Assembly (NCBI RefSeq): GCF_000224145.3 | Contig: NC_020166.2 | Location: forward strand, 4,966,839 to 5,030,838 | Length of the DNA stretch: 64,000 bases | Direction: 5' to 3' | DNA from: Ciona intestinalis | Lineage: Eukaryota > Chordata > Ascidiacea > Phlebobranchia > Cionidae | Shown here: piece by piece, positions 24,301 to 38,227 of the stretch | How the letters are laid out: every line of letters begins with the position of its first letter | How positions within the stretch are numbered: the first letter of the stretch is position 1 | Made by a program: the position numbers and the translations under genes | Notes under the pieces: generated by a model | Databases searched by the model: none | What the model saw: the letters and a program-made list of their open reading frames with translations, nothing else | Told to the model about the DNA's origin: nothing

Positions 24301-24939
24301 TTGCGTGTGCGAACGAATAAACTAGTTTCATAGCTTCATAAAACAACCTTGAATATTTCGTACAGTTTGATTTTGTCTTGAAAACTAGTTCTAGTTTTGT
24401 AAAAAAACGCTAAGTTATAAGCATGAAGAAAATAGGCAGGGGTCAATAAGACTTTAATTTGAGATAAAAACAACAAAAAAATATCGGTTTAACGTTATAT
24501 ATATGAAGTTTACATGGCAAAGAAACTAGCACAGCCTGTTAAATTCGGTAGGTTAACTACAAGTTGCAGAATACTGCTAATGTAAATATATTTCAATTTA
24601 GAGTCCCATCATCCCCCCCATTGTAGTTTTGTATGTTTTTATTGCCAAACATTGAAAGGTTTGCTTTTAATTTAGTAATTTATACCTCTGGGGTTATTTA
24701 ACTTTAAAATACTGATATAATAAAAAGATAATATTTTGAAAATATATTTGAAATTTGGTTATTTGCACTTGGTGATAATTTATGAAAAGTGGCTTGTGCC
24801 AAAAACAGAGTAGTAATACCCAATTTGTAGCAAAAATAAAAACTTTATGCATTTGTAGGATACAATATTTATCCATTGATGTTCGAACATTACCCATTGT
24901 CGTTCAAACAATACCAATTGTTATGCAATAATATAATGT

Positions 24940-25318
24940 ATAGGTAACATGTTAAAAACTATAGCAGTAGGGCAAGAAAAATAATTTTTTGACTTAATTT
25001 TCAAAGCGTACAGTATTACTTCGTGTTATTTACGTATGTTCCTATTTATAAATACACTTAATAATCAAAATTAACAATGATTTTAAACTGTCCCATCTTA
25101 TTCTGTGTGTTTTCGAATTTGTAAAATTTCACTTGTTGCGCGGATCGCTAAATAGCTCCTCATGTGTTTTATTATATTTTTATTAAATTGTTGTTAATTA
25201 ATAAAGGAATGATAGTACTAATTCGTGGTATTACCCAAAAACCGTCATCTATTTTGATTTTGGAAATATTTGGCAATATGTGTTTAAGTGTCCCATCTTC
25301 CCCCATTGTACTATATTA
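24940..25318. mobile_element. Long-form TIR element, right portion
   Basis: GTATAGGTAACATGTTAAAA through CCCCCATTGTACTATA is colinear with 7960-8304. The right end is the usual inverted terminus. The left terminus is not obvious. Confidence 0.55.
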
Positions 25319-25472
25319 TATTTATGTCTGTTTAAAACCATATTATATTTTTTGTCTTTGTTGGTGGCAATTTGTGTGACCAAACTACGATTCTAAAAAA
25401 CTTTCGTTTAGCTGATATCCCTCTCTTCATATTTAAAGATGAGATGTATTACATTTATGTTTTCATGTTACG

Positions 25473-28400
25473 CTATTTATTCATTTTATGAAATTGTGAA
25501 AGTCTTTGAAGCCACTTCTGCCAGTAGTAATCCATCATGAACTCGTTCATACAAAACACAGAAGCAGTTTGTCCATCATGGTAAATCTTTACCACCAGCC
25601 CATGTGTGATCTGTATAAAAATAAATAAATGAAATTTTTGAGCATAGTCAAACCGATTGCAGTTATATAAACCAGCATATTTTTCCAATGGTTTTATACC
25701 TTAGCAGTAGAGCTCTGTGACCCTTGTTTATCTGCGTGGCAGGGCAACCAGTTATAACGAAGGTTCCGCATAAAACACCCAATCGCTTACTTTTTCAACC
25801 TCATTCCAGCTATCATATACATCTTTAGGATAATAAAGCCAACTCTGGCTAAAATCCCAGGTTTCATATGCCGACATAAGACCCCATCATCTAACAGCAG
25901 AGCATATTGTAGCGCGCTTGCTTAAGAGCTATGGGTCCAAAAAGTAGTCACTAATCAAGTAATGGGTTACCTAAGCTGTCAGCCATACAGAAAAAACAAA
26001 CAATATCCACCAAGTTAGATATGTGGTAACTCATTCAGCGAGCAAAAATAGTGTGTAACGGAACAGTCAGGTGAAAACCGCCACACTAGTATAAAGCAAG
26101 TTACATTCACCCTCACAGTATAGATTCATTTGCACCGTTATGCCAGAGTATTGAAGCAATGTTAGCAGCATACAGTAAGAATAGCTAAGCAATAAAGTAA
26201 TCTATTAACCTGGTTACTGCTTGCAGATGAATGGTTGAGAGCCCCAGCATAAGCTACAACTTGTACAGGATCATCGTAACAATCTTGAATCCGATACCTT
26301 CTTTTTTTCGACGTTTTCCAATCTATTACACACATGGTACCTCTGTAATTAGGTTATACAGGTTAAAGATTGAGATATAGTAGAGTGGGGGAAGACGGAA
26401 CACTTTTAGCACATGTTATCCATATATTGTGATCAATTTTTTTCAATTAAAAACGGTTCACAAGAGTCGTCAGGATACAGTTTTATAATCCTTTCGAACT
26501 TTCTTTGTTTACTACCCAGTGCAACGTGAAAATAGAATAAAAAGGTGTCCCATCCTCCCCCACCCTACTATATGTATATTATCTCAACAGATAAAAGATA
26601 AATGTAAAACGTTTGTTTAGGTCTTTATGGTAAATATAACAAAAACAACAAGAATCTTTGGAACTGTTCTTCAGCCAATAAATTAATGAGAACAACTTTA
26701 GTTCTGCGTACAATAAACGTAATGTTGGTGTTTCTGCTTCCCACAAAACATTATGCATGTTAGCTATAGCAGCCAAATATTACAAAATTTCTACAAACAA
26801 AATCTTTTTAAGCCAAAAATGATCTAAAAAGTACGAATCAACTCACTTGTAAACAGCATTGCAATCAAGGTAACCACTGTAGCCAAGATGAGAATGAACA
26901 ACCTTAAATTCAGTATTTCCTACTGCACCAACATCTGCTAGTACAGGTCGCACACTTTTCCATAACTGGGTGCTGTTTTCTTTAGGGCAGATTTTATCTA
27001 GAGGCGTGCCTTTTAAATATTCTTCAATTGAACTATGGCAAGCAGAACCAGCACTCAGAGTATCTGGAAATAAATTTTTACGACTTTAGAATGTATGCTA
27101 CATCAGTCGTTACAACATGGGTGTTTTGTTTCGTACAGTTTATGCCTGCTGACGAGTTACCACACACCTAATTTTGTGGGGAATTAGTGTTTGCGTTTTT
27201 GTAATGTATGGCTGACGATATAAACAAGCTATAGAAAAAAGTGACCACGGAGTTGGAGTATTTATCGTTAAGCGTCTTGCCCAGGAACACCTTCATCGGG
27301 GACAACTCTTGAACTAAGCATTAACTTACTTTTAAATTACCACGTACGTTGTCATGTGGTTATGACGGGGAAGCTTATTTTGCGACGAAACAACAATTTA
27401 TATGTGGTTAATTTTCTATCGGGTATTATAGTGGGACCCTAATTCGTGTGGGCCCCCCGCGGCTGCGTGGTTTGCGGGGTCGATGATACACCACTGGACT
27501 GTTACACCCTACACACCGTATAATGTAAGAAACCAGTTAATAACAACATTAACATTGTAAATGGAAGAAAAGTGCGAGTAAATTTAACCTATGAATATAC
27601 TTAATACAATTTAAGGAAACAGAGATCCCAAATTATGATATAACAGATATGTAAACCGCTCAATACTGAAGAACAAAAAATAAAAACCTTTTTGCATTTG
27701 GTTGAACCCTTCTTCCCCCATCTCAGCAATCATCTTTTTCTTCCAGTTTAGAAGAATAAGTTGTTGTTCTGGGGGTTTTGTTGCACTCAGAATGCGAGTT
27801 ACAGACGGCAGTTTCTGTGCAGCAGAAAAGTTGATACAAAATTTAATTTTAAACCAGTGTCGGTATTTCATATTTATTCTTATAATAAAACATACTGTTC
27901 TATTGTTATTAGACTTCCCGAGTATTATCATAGTATCGATGTTGTTTAAATATTGGGGGTGTAATGGGACTCCCGCAACCAATTTAGTAAGATGCACAAT
28001 GATAAGAAAAGTTCACGTTTTTTATAAAAGGCATAAAAAGGAAGTTTTAATCAGTTTTAACACAAACATTTTTACAACCATATATATAATAAGTTTCTCT
28101 TCATTTTAAACAGCTTGGTTTAAGAACTAAAACAATTTTTTAGGTTTTCTGAAGATTACAACACAACTAAACGTAATATTTCCGCACAGTATGAAAATCA
28201 GTCTTGGAAGATGGAAGATTCTAGAGGCAAATTCCCTTCCTAAACGTAACACACAACCATAACAGCAGAACTAAAAAAAACATTTTTTATCTGCTGTTGA
28301 TGAACAAAAAAACAAGAGAATCCTTTAAACAACAATCACCTTTGTAGTTTCAATGGTGGGAGGAGTTTCATGGTTGTGGGTTAAAGGAAATGTTAAAATA

Positions 28401-28528
28401 TCTTTGACCTTCTGACTTGAACATGAGGAGATAGAAAACAACGAAGAAGATGAAATAAACTTGTTGATTTTCTGGAATGTCATAATTGAAAAACATTTAA
28501 CATTTCCGTAAGGAGCAGTAAGAGGCAA
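25473..28528 (-). CDS. MGME1: Mitochondrial genome maintenance exonuclease 1
   Basis: Five minus-strand exons in consistent phase: 28528-28340, 27814-27688, 27063-26847, 26342-26210, 25610-25473, up to 267 residues. Conserved blocks appear in family order: KLPSVTRIL, WKKKMIAEMGEEGF, GYSGYLDCNAVYKG, MCVIDWKTSKK, DDPVQVVAYAGALNH, HGLVVKIYHDG and YWQKWLQRL. The aspartate in YLDC and the D and K of VIDWK fit the metal-binding and catalytic residues of the PD-(D/E)XK nuclease fold. MGME1 trims single-stranded DNA ends and flaps in mitochondrial DNA replication. The start is uncertain: an inner ATG at 28483 (MTFQKINKFISSSS) would begin a mitochondrial-type presequence and give 252 residues. The donor at 27687 (GTTTTT) is weak. 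The N-terminus is shorter than in human. Confidence 0.9.
25900..26112 (+). repeat. Degenerate SINE-like fragment in MGME1 last intron
   Basis: GTAGCGCGCTTGCTTAAGAG looks like a tRNA-type head. GTCAGCCATACAGAAAAAAC and GTGGTAACTCATTCAGCG match the SINE 3' half, ending in AAGTTACATTC. Confidence 0.45.
26376..26572. mobile_element. Short TATAGTAGGGTGGGG-family MITE in MGME1 intron
   Basis: Left TATAGTAGAGTGGGGGAAGA and right CTCCCCCACCCTACTATA are inverted ends about 197 bp apart, the same size as the 21.5-kb copy. It lies upstream of the IDWK exon. Confidence 0.8.
27190..27310 (-). repeat. Degenerate SINE fragment in MGME1 intron
   Basis: GTATGGCTGACGATATAAAC, GTTGGAGTATTTATCGTTAA and GTCTTGCCCAGGAACACC follow the minus-orientation SINE body with many changes. 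Confidence 0.45.
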
Positions 28529-29790
28529 GTATTTTTATATCTTTTTCTATGTGGTTGAGCAATTGCGGATACAGAATTAAAAAGGTGTTCCATTTTCCCT
28601 ACCCTACAATATAAAAAACAAGACGCCCAGCTGTGTTTATAGCAACTGTCATTGTCCGCCACAAGAAGATAATAAAAGCCTCATAATTCATTTTTACCTG
28701 GTGCGTAACCCTTCTTAACCAAGCAACATTTTTCAACATTTCAGATCTTTTTTCATTATTAAAATATCAAACCTAGCACTTAAAACTGGCCAACCTGAGA
28801 CATCATATCCTGCACAATAAAAGAAAATTTATTTTAATTTTCGCATGAGCAACACAGTTGGTCAGTGTGTGACACAACCTTGACTTATAAAGTAAAGGTT
28901 GCGCAAAATTTAACAGCCAAAAAAAGGATATTTACATTGTTGACAATCGTGCTGTAAAGTTGGCACATTTAGAATGGTAAAATTTAAGTTGCCTCAAAAT
29001 TAAAATGGTGTTTTGGAATAATAGTTCAGATTGGGCAATATGTCCTCATTTCAAGTATATAATTCAAAAGACAATTTTTATGCAACAAAATATGTTTTTA
29101 AGAGTTGAGTAGTAATTTTTAACAGGTACACTAAACTGTAAAGGGTAAGAAAATTAAACCTCTTAAAAGATTTTTTTAACATAAATTTAAATATAAAAAT
29201 TTTCAGGAGTTGACTGCTAATTGGTTTAACTTAATAAATGAATAACCTTGCCCTTGATGTGAAAAAATAGGAACATAAATTTATATACCAAAACAAAATA
29301 CAACTTCAGGACAAAAGCTTTACAATGGCAGTGAGTATTGGTATATGCGGTAATTATCAAAATCACTTTATTTTTAACAAATTTGACACCAAAACAACAT
29401 TTTCACTTGGAACACAAAAAAGACGATCAAAACAAACATGTATGTGTTTTTAATTAATATCATTTTGTACATTAGCTCATTAATGTAGTCCAGTGTGTCA
29501 TGAATACTCCAGTGTGCCATACACATCAATATAATGACACGCACCATAGTTTATTTGTTGAGAAAGTTATGCAGCATTACTGCTTTACCATTTCATAAAA
29601 TGGGTGACTTTATAATTTTTCGAGACACACAAACATTGCACAGAAAGAGCGCATTCAATAGCCAAGCTATATCATCGCAAATGTTTATTTTACCAGAGGA
29701 AAATTTGAAATTTGAAATTGGTACCCAAATTATGAAACCCAATGACCTGAGGTGCCTAACAACGTTATGGTTTGTGGACATTTTGCTATT
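28529..29790. other. MGME1-PPM1G intergenic region
   Basis: Contains the PPM1G 3' UTR (minus-strand AATAAA at 29555-29550) and the MGME1 upstream region. A partial TIR-element end (TTCCCTACCCTACAATATA near 28594) is visible. No other gene. Confidence 0.45.
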
Positions 29791-32700
29791 TTACTCTGTA
29801 CAGGATTTGATTTTTTTCGAAGCATTTTCAAGCCCGTTTTCCGCAACAGTTTTTAAATTTTCATTTTCTTCACTACGCGGTCGCTTCAGTTTTAAAATGT
29901 TTTCGCCAATTTTTGAATTCAATTCATTAAGGTCTGCCTTGTCACCAGAGGCAGTAGAGTCAATAGCATCAACATCATTGCTAACTCCTTTAGTTTGTCC
30001 GTCACTCTTGTTTTCTGTAGCACCAAGTAGCAAGTCATTTGTTATGACTCTATCTGGTGTGTCAAGCATATCTGGCTGCCCACCAAGCCAAGCAGGGTTG
30101 AACTGAATGATCATACATGTCATGTTATCACATCCAGTTCCATCTCCCATGGTATCAGGAGCAAGGCATTTGTCGAACAACTGTAGAGGTATGTGGACTT
30201 TTAATTGCACAGCAATATTTGATGTTTAAAGGAGAAAAACTAATTTTAATTTCACAGCAGTATTTAGATTATTTTAAATTACTGAAAATATAGTTTTGCT
30301 CTATACAGTTGGACTGCAAAATGCAAATACATCTTGAGAAAAGTTACATAACCGCAACAAATTACAAACCAAGCCTTTTTAAATTTTTGTTAAATATGTC
30401 CACCTCTTCACAAATTGATGAAAGTTTTTTCTCAGATTTCTTTTTCTCAACATCCCCATTTCCATTCTCAGCAGATTTTTCACATTTTTCGGGATGAAGT
30501 CTTGAACGAACGAAATCCACAACTTCTTGGCTTGAATATACATTCCTGAATAAAACATAAAAACCATGGGTAAATTTGACAAATATTAAAAACAACAACA
30601 TTTTCAGGTACTACCATAAATATAATATTTTTTTAATAAAATAATTTGTGCAAATTTGGTAAAGTTGTAATAAAGCTTTTTTAAAAATGATGTAAAAAAT
30701 TAAAGATTTTAGCTTCCAAAATGAAGTTTGCAGGTTATTGTGGTAAATTCATTGTTTTAGGAACCTATACCACCAAACAAAAGGTGGCAAAGTACAAAGT
30801 ACAAAATATTACAGCATTAGGCTGTTTTTGAACAACCCGGACACTGTGTTAACCCAGTTGTCACTAAATAGGTTTTAGTACACCATGTGTCGAGGTAATG
30901 GACCAATTTTTACCTAAACCTCATGACCCACTACATGACATGCTGCAAAACAAAGTTACATACAAATATACAATTATGTACCTTCCCCTAACTCCCCTGC
31001 ATTTTGTAAAGTTTGGCGCCTAAACATCAACTTACCATATACCATCACATGCAAGGACCATGAACTCATCTGTTGGTTCAAGCTTCACACTTCTCACATC
31101 AGGCATGGCACTTATCATTTGATCTTCTAATGGGATATCCTTGTTTGTTTTATAACAATGGTCCCCTGTTTAAACTTTGTTTTACACAATCGAATCGACA
31201 GAAAACAACCACTTGTTCAAAAAGTAGTTAAATGTTTTGAAAAGTCAGTCAGTAAATGATAAAACTAATCTGACACTGCAAATATTTTAGTATCTTATGT
31301 GAAAGCGTACAAAAATATTAAATAAACATTTTATCCAACAAAAATAACTAATACCTGTGTAAATGAAAAAGAACCAAAAACAAAAAGAAAAAACTATTTA
31401 AATCTTTTAAATATTTATATAACAATAAAAATGACATAAAAAATATCTAAAACATATATATTATAAAAAATTGTAACACTAAAACTATAAAATCTCTTAA
31501 AAATAAAACTAAAATTTCTCAAGAAATAAGTTACTTAGTTAATAAAATAAAATATCAAAAATAAAACTAAACCCACCTATTGCTCGTGACAAGTTTAAAC
31601 CTCCGTTCACTCTTCCCTGAACATTTACATGCCCCCCTGCCGCTGTAATTCTCTTCAATTCAGTTTCATCTTCAGGCTGAATCAAAAAAAAAAAAAATTA
31701 GAAACAAAATTTTTAATAGTTTTTGTTGATTTTTGGTTTTCTAAAATTAGTTTCGGTTGCTTGTTTTTTTGTCAGAAAATCATAAAGGATAACACAATTT
31801 TCTTTTTTTTTAGTTTTTAAACATAAAGTTAAAACTTAAAGTATTTGAATTGGTCTTCTTCCAAAAATAATGAAAACTACTCATAGCATGGTATTTAAAC
31901 ATACAACAACAAAGTTAAAATATTAAAGTAATACCTTATGATCATCGGACATATCAAATGCTTTGCCATCTTTTCTACACAAGACACATCTGGAATCCCC
32001 AGCATTGGCTACATGGAGATCTAACCCACTTAATAAAGCGACTACTGCCGTGGTACCACTGTGGAGTGTAAGAGGTTTTATTAAGCAGTAGTTCAAAGGT
32101 CTTGTTATAATTTAGCCGGTGCGGTGGCTCTGTAGGTAGGCACTAGCATCATAACCAAAGGATACCAGCTTGATTCTGTGGTACCATTCATGTTCATGGC
32201 ATATGTGAGCTTGGCAAACACTTTACAAACATTTCTCCAACCAAGTGGTCAGTGGGAAAACTCATCTCATGGTGTATCACACTGTAAGACCTTCGGAAAT
32301 TTTTTTTTATATTTCTTCCAACCTGTCTGATCCTGGCTCTTCGATCCCAGATGAAGCAGAGTTTGCCAAAGCTTCCAAAGAAGGAGCATTCTCCTCTCCC
32401 TCTTCATCTTCATCATCTTCCTCCTCAGAAGTCTCCTCCTCACTTTCATCTTCTTCATCTTCATCAAAATCTTCATTTTCAAAATCTATAAAAAATACAG
32501 AATTTTAAATCAACTAAAATGTATGTGCTTAACACAATTCTCACAAACATAAAAATCCAACCCGGTACAATCTAAAAAAGTAACTTATAAATTTTTATAA
32601 TCTAATGTAACGTAAAACAATTGCAGCATTGGAAAACAAAAAATGTTTTTTTAAGAAAATGTTTTAAAACAAAATAAACCATCATCATCTGAGTCTTCCT

Positions 32701-35700
32701 CTTCTTGTGGTGGTGGTTTGCTCTTCACAAACGTCTTCTTCAACTTCTTCAATTGGATCTTTTTTTTCCCATCACCTATGAGAAAGATATAGTAAGGTGG
32801 GGTAAGACGGGAATGTTTTCATTCTCTATTTCTGTCCCATTTAGTAGTAAGAATATTTACAGAATTATATAACCGTCGCCAAGCAGCCTTTAAAAAATGA
32901 TTCTACTTGTTTAAAACCCAATACTTAAAACTATAAAGCTCGGTCTTTATTAAAACCCTACAAGGAAATGACAGTCTCTTGAAACATTGTGGGAATTATT
33001 GAGCAAAAAGCATTCTTCTAATAAAGAATAACTAAAAACTGTAGTTTTACCACTTTCAGCATTTGGTTCTTCTTTTTGTTTTCCGTTACTTAAATTTGTG
33101 TCCTGAGTGTTTGTATCTTTGTTACAACATGCGTCTTCTTTGTCACCAACATTATCAGTTGCTTTCCCTTCTGTTTGTTCAATTTTCTAAAAAAGTAATA
33201 ATGTTTAAACGTGTTTTGGGGAGTCAATAATAAGCAGGAACACCATAAGCATAAAAGTTTGGCGTTTGTGACCATTGGCAGTTTATATTTACAAGTGGTG
33301 TACTTGAATTTGAATAGGAATTAATAGCCATAAATAATATTAATTCTATTACACTTGCAATAAACACCTTTTCATTTTCTTTGCTGGCAGATGTAGCTGA
33401 CTTGCTTGGTGATGTTTCTGAACCTAAAATATTAAATCAATATCAATTTAACATTTCCTTCTTCACTTACATTTAACCCAAAAGCATAATTTTATTACTG
33501 AGATAAGAAATTTACAAGTATTTAACCATTGATTAGTATAAGCATATGCAACTTACTGTTAACATCTTTAGCATTATCTCCACTATCATTCTTTAAGTCG
33601 GAAGAAATCTGAAAAATAAGAAGTTTATTTAAAACAAAATGGCTTTATCTAAGGTAACAGGTGAAGACTTGTGTATGTTAGTCAACAAATGTAGTCTAAA
33701 TGCCGAATCATTTTGTCATAAAGTTTGTTACAATCATATGCGCCGAGCCTTAAAAATACTGTGAAATGAAGTTCACCTGATTCGCTCCAATATTTACTAA
33801 TTCATACAATGCAATAAATTCTGGGTGGGTTCGCTCACCCTACACCCCAGGTTTGGCATCCATTGTGATTATGATATTTAATATTTAGTAAGACAATGGA
33901 ACTTACGACAGAGGATTTTGATGTGGTGACATCATCAGTGACATCATCACTTGAATGTTTAATACTTTCAATTGCTTCTTTAGTTTCGTTGGCAACCTAA
34001 AGAAATAACACCAAAGCTTTAAAAACTAAACTAATTTCCCTAAATAGTGGCTCAGCTATTACTTCAGCCAATTGGTTTATTATGGGTTGTCTAAACTAGG
34101 GATGTGCCGAGCCCCAAGTCAAAAACTCAGGCCCCAGCGTCTCCTTTTAAACTATAAAATATTTGTTTTTGAAACTTGATTAACTTTAAAATTAATCACA
34201 AAAGCTAATATTGGTTAGAATAAAAAAAAAACAGAATAAAAAAAAGCAAAAAAGTAAAATAGGGATGAAATGTTTGCAAAAATAAAATATATTAGCAGTA
34301 ACCAGTAAGCTACTTCAATAAGTTTAGCAAAACTTCGGAAAAAATTTTTTTTGTCAAATTTTAGTTTGCTTAAGTAATGACTATTGTACTGCTTAGAATG
34401 AAACTTAGAAAAAAAACTAAACAAATATATATACAGATTACAGATACAGATAGCTTTTACTTACAATAGGTATTTGCAATAAAAGAATTTTAGCAGGACA
34501 GAGGGGTCCCATTTTACCCCAAATACCCTATTGTTTTTGTTGCCTCACGTGACTATATATATGTTATTATTGGTTGCAAGACAAATAGAATTACAAGAAC
34601 CCACCCTTCCATATTTTGCCAACAAATCCTCAATACTCATGGTAGCTTCTTCATATAATAAACGTGTTTCATCTTCAACTACAATAATATTAATATTAGT
34701 TTACACAAAAAAATTGCTTAGTCAAAAACGGTTATAACGAAGCTGAAGACTTTTTCTACTTAAATGAGATTCTATGGATATTATTTAGATATTTTAAAAT
34801 AAGCCCTAGAAATAAGTAATCTGTTATTTATTGGTACAAACATGGCATGAAATATTAATCTAAGTCAAAACAAGGTGAAAAACACAAATAGTGTGAAGCT
34901 GTGATCAGACTTTTAGATTTTTATAGGCGAAAAACTAATTTTACTAGTCAACTTCATATACTATTTACGCATCATAAAACATAGGGTGACATTGTTAATA
35001 TACAGTTACACTTATAGTTGCCAAACATAAGGAACCCTGTTGAATAATATTGGTAGTGTGGTATACTTTGGCTCTGCTTGTTTGTACAGATACCTAACAG
35101 CAGAGTAAGAGATGTTTTAAGCCTAAAACTTGAAATAATATTATATATATATATATATACATATGATATCCCAACTAATTCAAAAGCAGTGGGCACCCAT
35201 ATTGTTAGGCCTATGGTCAAGCATGTTAGGAATATCTGGGCCTAAATTTAAGCAGCGATCACTAAAATATAAAAATACCATTTTCCTCTTCTTCATCTTT
35301 CTTCGTCAGCTCTTCTTCAGTTGGAGGGGGATCTCCCGGCTCCCGCTCGCTAATCAACTTCAACTCCTGCATCAACAGATTAAATATCTTAGTTATAAAT
35401 AATTGGTGTTATAGGTGATGATCAAATCCAAAATATTCAAGGAAGAAAATAAATATATATATCACTACTTATGAGGTATATTAATTTGTGCTCGTGCAAA
35501 TTGTTTGTTTTTTAGAAGAATACATTGTATTAGAAGCGGTATCGCTATATTCCTCAAACTTTTAAATTGTGTAATGTAAAGAAAGCAGGGATAGTTGAAC
35601 AGGCAACAAAGTTAAAGTGAAACAAAACTGACTTATTAGTTATTCGTCCCTGAATATTTGGAAATAATCAAAACACACTTTACATGAAATCTTCTGCGTG

Positions 35701-36645
35701 GCGCTAATGAGTAAATATTAGAAACAATAAGGCAAATTTGTTCAACCGAGATATGACTTTGTTTAAACATTGCTTGTTTAAACATAACTACACCTACAAA
35801 TAACCGGCAATCGGAACAAAAAAGGCTGTAACAAACAACAATTTTCTCTCATTCTTAGCTGCATATGAAAACCTGATATATTATATATACATCACATACG
35901 TTATAATACATCATTAGCACACTGCACAGGTTCAATTGAGAGTGTTATGCTCCTTTGCTAATGGTAACAACCTTAATAATCCGTGGTTCTTTTAGTTTTC
36001 GGTCGATTTTCATGAAGGTTGCTTTAAGTGCCTCCCCCATTCTCCCATCCTTATATTCCTCTGTTTGTTTCAGAACATCGGCAAAGTAGTAGGAACAATA
36101 CATTGCCACCTCACCACCTACAACACATACAGCTTCATTAAGAACATGAATTAGATATAATAGATGACTCCTTAAATATTATGTAGATTTAAACTATTTT
36201 AAATCAGGTTACATTGCTGATTAGCTGTCACAAAGTTCAAGTAACCTGTCTTTAATGCAGCCTTATATGCAGTGGAACATCCAGGAAAAAATTAATTTTT
36301 ATACATAATTTGTTGAACGTAGTAAAATTCTAGTATAACAATTACCTCCATGTCCATCATAAACAGCAAAGAGTCCAGTGTCTTCATCCACCTCTGGTAT
36401 ACAGTTGTGAGCATCCTGTCAATTAACATTTGTTATAACTGACTCTCAAAAAGTTGAATAATTTAAACTAGTTTAAAAAAAAATTTGACAACCCTATTAA
36501 TTTGCCTCATTTGAATATAAATTAATTTTACCTCCATGCTTATCCTCCAACCCTGCATGCCCGACACACCACATGAGTATTTGTTCTCACTGACCACGTC
36601 ACATGACCGTTTCTCAACAGATGGGTTTGATAAATAAGCACCCAT
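29791..36645 (-). CDS. PPM1G: Protein phosphatase 1G (PP2C family)
   Basis: Sixteen minus-strand exons, all in phase, 656 residues: 36645-36532, 36415-36346, 36117-35972, 35366-35279, 34678-34605, 33996-33907, 33608-33557, 33423-33368, 33186-33051, 32775-32680, 32485-32323, 32058-31935, 31676-31577, 31165-31036, 30545-30404, 30180-29791. It begins [12 protein letters not shown], the N-terminus typical of PPM1G. PP2C motifs appear in order: [55 protein letters not shown] and GTGCDNMTC. The aspartates of these motifs bind the Mn/Mg pair. A long acidic insert (exons 4-11, ending in a Glu/Asp run) splits the catalytic domain, the hallmark of this subfamily. The tail contains KRPRSE and KKIK, nuclear-localisation-like. 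PPM1G is a nuclear phosphatase acting on splicing and transcription factors. The tail is longer than I recall for human. Confidence 0.95.
32113..32240 (+). repeat. SINE-like tRNA-headed fragment in PPM1G intron
   Basis: GCCGGTGCGGTGGCTCTGTA resembles a pol III box-A head of a somewhat different type. GTGAGCTTGGCAAACACTTT parallels the SINE body. It lies between the exons at 32058 and 32323. Confidence 0.4.
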
Positions 36646-37335
36646 GTTAAAAGTTAATTACTTTTCAGCATAAATCATATGACAGCTTGTACACTAAACA
36701 CCTGTTAAAGTTGTGGAAAGGTAACATAAATATCTAACACTTAAACTGGACAATCAAATTTTTCATTAAAGACCAGGCTATGTTATGATGTTTTGGCATA
36801 TGATGTAACCATAAAATACATTACTTTCTGTTTTACACATACAGCAACTATAACATTATAAATACAAACACAATCATACAAGAAATAACTCACGTGTTCA
36901 CGTGTAGTCCGTACAAACATATATACTATAATTGCGGATAAAATATGTTCTACTCCGGTATTCCCGTAAATTAGTATTGCCGAAAAGACGCATGTCAAAC
37001 ATAACGTAGTACTAACAGAGTTTAGAAAACAACCACCTTTTAGTGTTACAAAACTGCCGTGTGTATTGTTTCTTATAACATCAACAAAGGCATAAAAATC
37101 TTACACACATAACGTTCCTAACAAACCCGCACATGTTCATTACAGACAGCACTTTTACACACCTCCCTGGAGGTGTAAAACTAATATAAACTTTTGGGTA
37201 CGTAGTGGCCAAACAGTTCCTTTCCGTCAAACAGTTTTTCTTGGTTTTCTTTGTGTTTTTGTTCTTAGTTTTCTTTGCGTTTGTAAGAAAATGCACTAAC
37301 GTATGTGTTGCATATGTTGTACGCCTTATAATATA

Positions 37336-37520
37336 GTACAGTGGGGGAATATGGGACACCCAAGCACAGATATTGCCCGACATTTCCAAATTCAAAATAC
37401 ATGACCGTTTGATTTTCCGCATGTTTATATCTCAGTTATTTTTCACAAAACTAAAACTAGTTTTATAAGACTAAATCAAACTGTACAAAATGTTAAAGTC
37501 TTTTTTATGAAGCTATGAAA
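37336..37520. mobile_element. Partial long-form TIR element
   Basis: The left end TATAGTACAGTGGGGGAATA is followed by TTTCACAAAACTAAAACTAG and CAAACTGTACAAAATGTTAA, the inverted body found at 20040-20130 and 24330-24430. The right end is lost. Confidence 0.55.
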
Positions 37521-37589
37521 CTTGTTCAATCGTCACACTCGAAAACTCCAAAAATTGATCGGCTTTACTATGATTTAGCAAGAATTCAA

Positions 37590-38115
37590 AATTAGCAATT
37601 ACTATTTAATTCACATTTTGAGCACGTAATTGAGCACGTTAGTGGGGTCAATTTTCAATTCTAGCATTTATTCTTCAATCTCTTGATTGAAATCAAATCA
37701 TAATATATATTTATAATTTTTAGACTAAATTTTCAGAATTAAAACAGCATAATTAGCGATTAATTAACGATTACTTTACTGTTTGATCAAACGCGCCAAA
37801 TTTAAAATGCACCTTAAACGTTGATGAAATGATTGTACTATATAAAGTATTTTGAACTAAGCGTAGTTCTATAAACCATATTACATATGATCGGCTAATT
37901 AGCGAGTAATTAACGATTACATTTCTGTTTGTTAAGGCGCTAACTGGTACCTAAAATGTACTTTAACATTGATTAATCGACTGTATTTAATACAAAAATT
38001 TTAACTAAGCTTGACCTTATAAACCATAGTGTATAAAATCGTCCAATTAATAGGTAATTAATGATTGTAACGCTTGCTGGTCAAGTAAACTGCCATGCAT
38101 CGGGAAGTCGCTGGT
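37590..38115. repeat. Degenerate tandem repeat of ~146-148 bp
   Basis: AATTAGCGATTAATTAACGA at 37751, AATTAGCGAGTAATTAACGA at 37897 and AATTAATAGGTAATTAATGA at 38045 begin successive units. Second anchors (CTATAAACCATATTACATAT, then TTATAAACCATAGTGTATAA) repeat with the same period. An older copy may begin near 37592. Confidence 0.65.
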
Positions 38116-38227
38116 AATCGGTAACTTTTGACTTTGTTTACGTTAATATGCAAATATAAACAAAAAGTATATATATAGTACTAGTCTCATATATCTCTTA
38201 TTAAAAGAAAACAAATCCAAAATAGTT

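Noticed and set aside
29534..30106. A 190-codon plus-strand open frame
   Set aside because: It is the antisense of the last PPM1G exon, whose frame is strongly conserved on the minus strand.
35142..35162. AT microsatellite near 35.15 kb as a regulatory element
   Set aside because: A plain (TA)n run in a PPM1G intron; common in this genome and without other signals.
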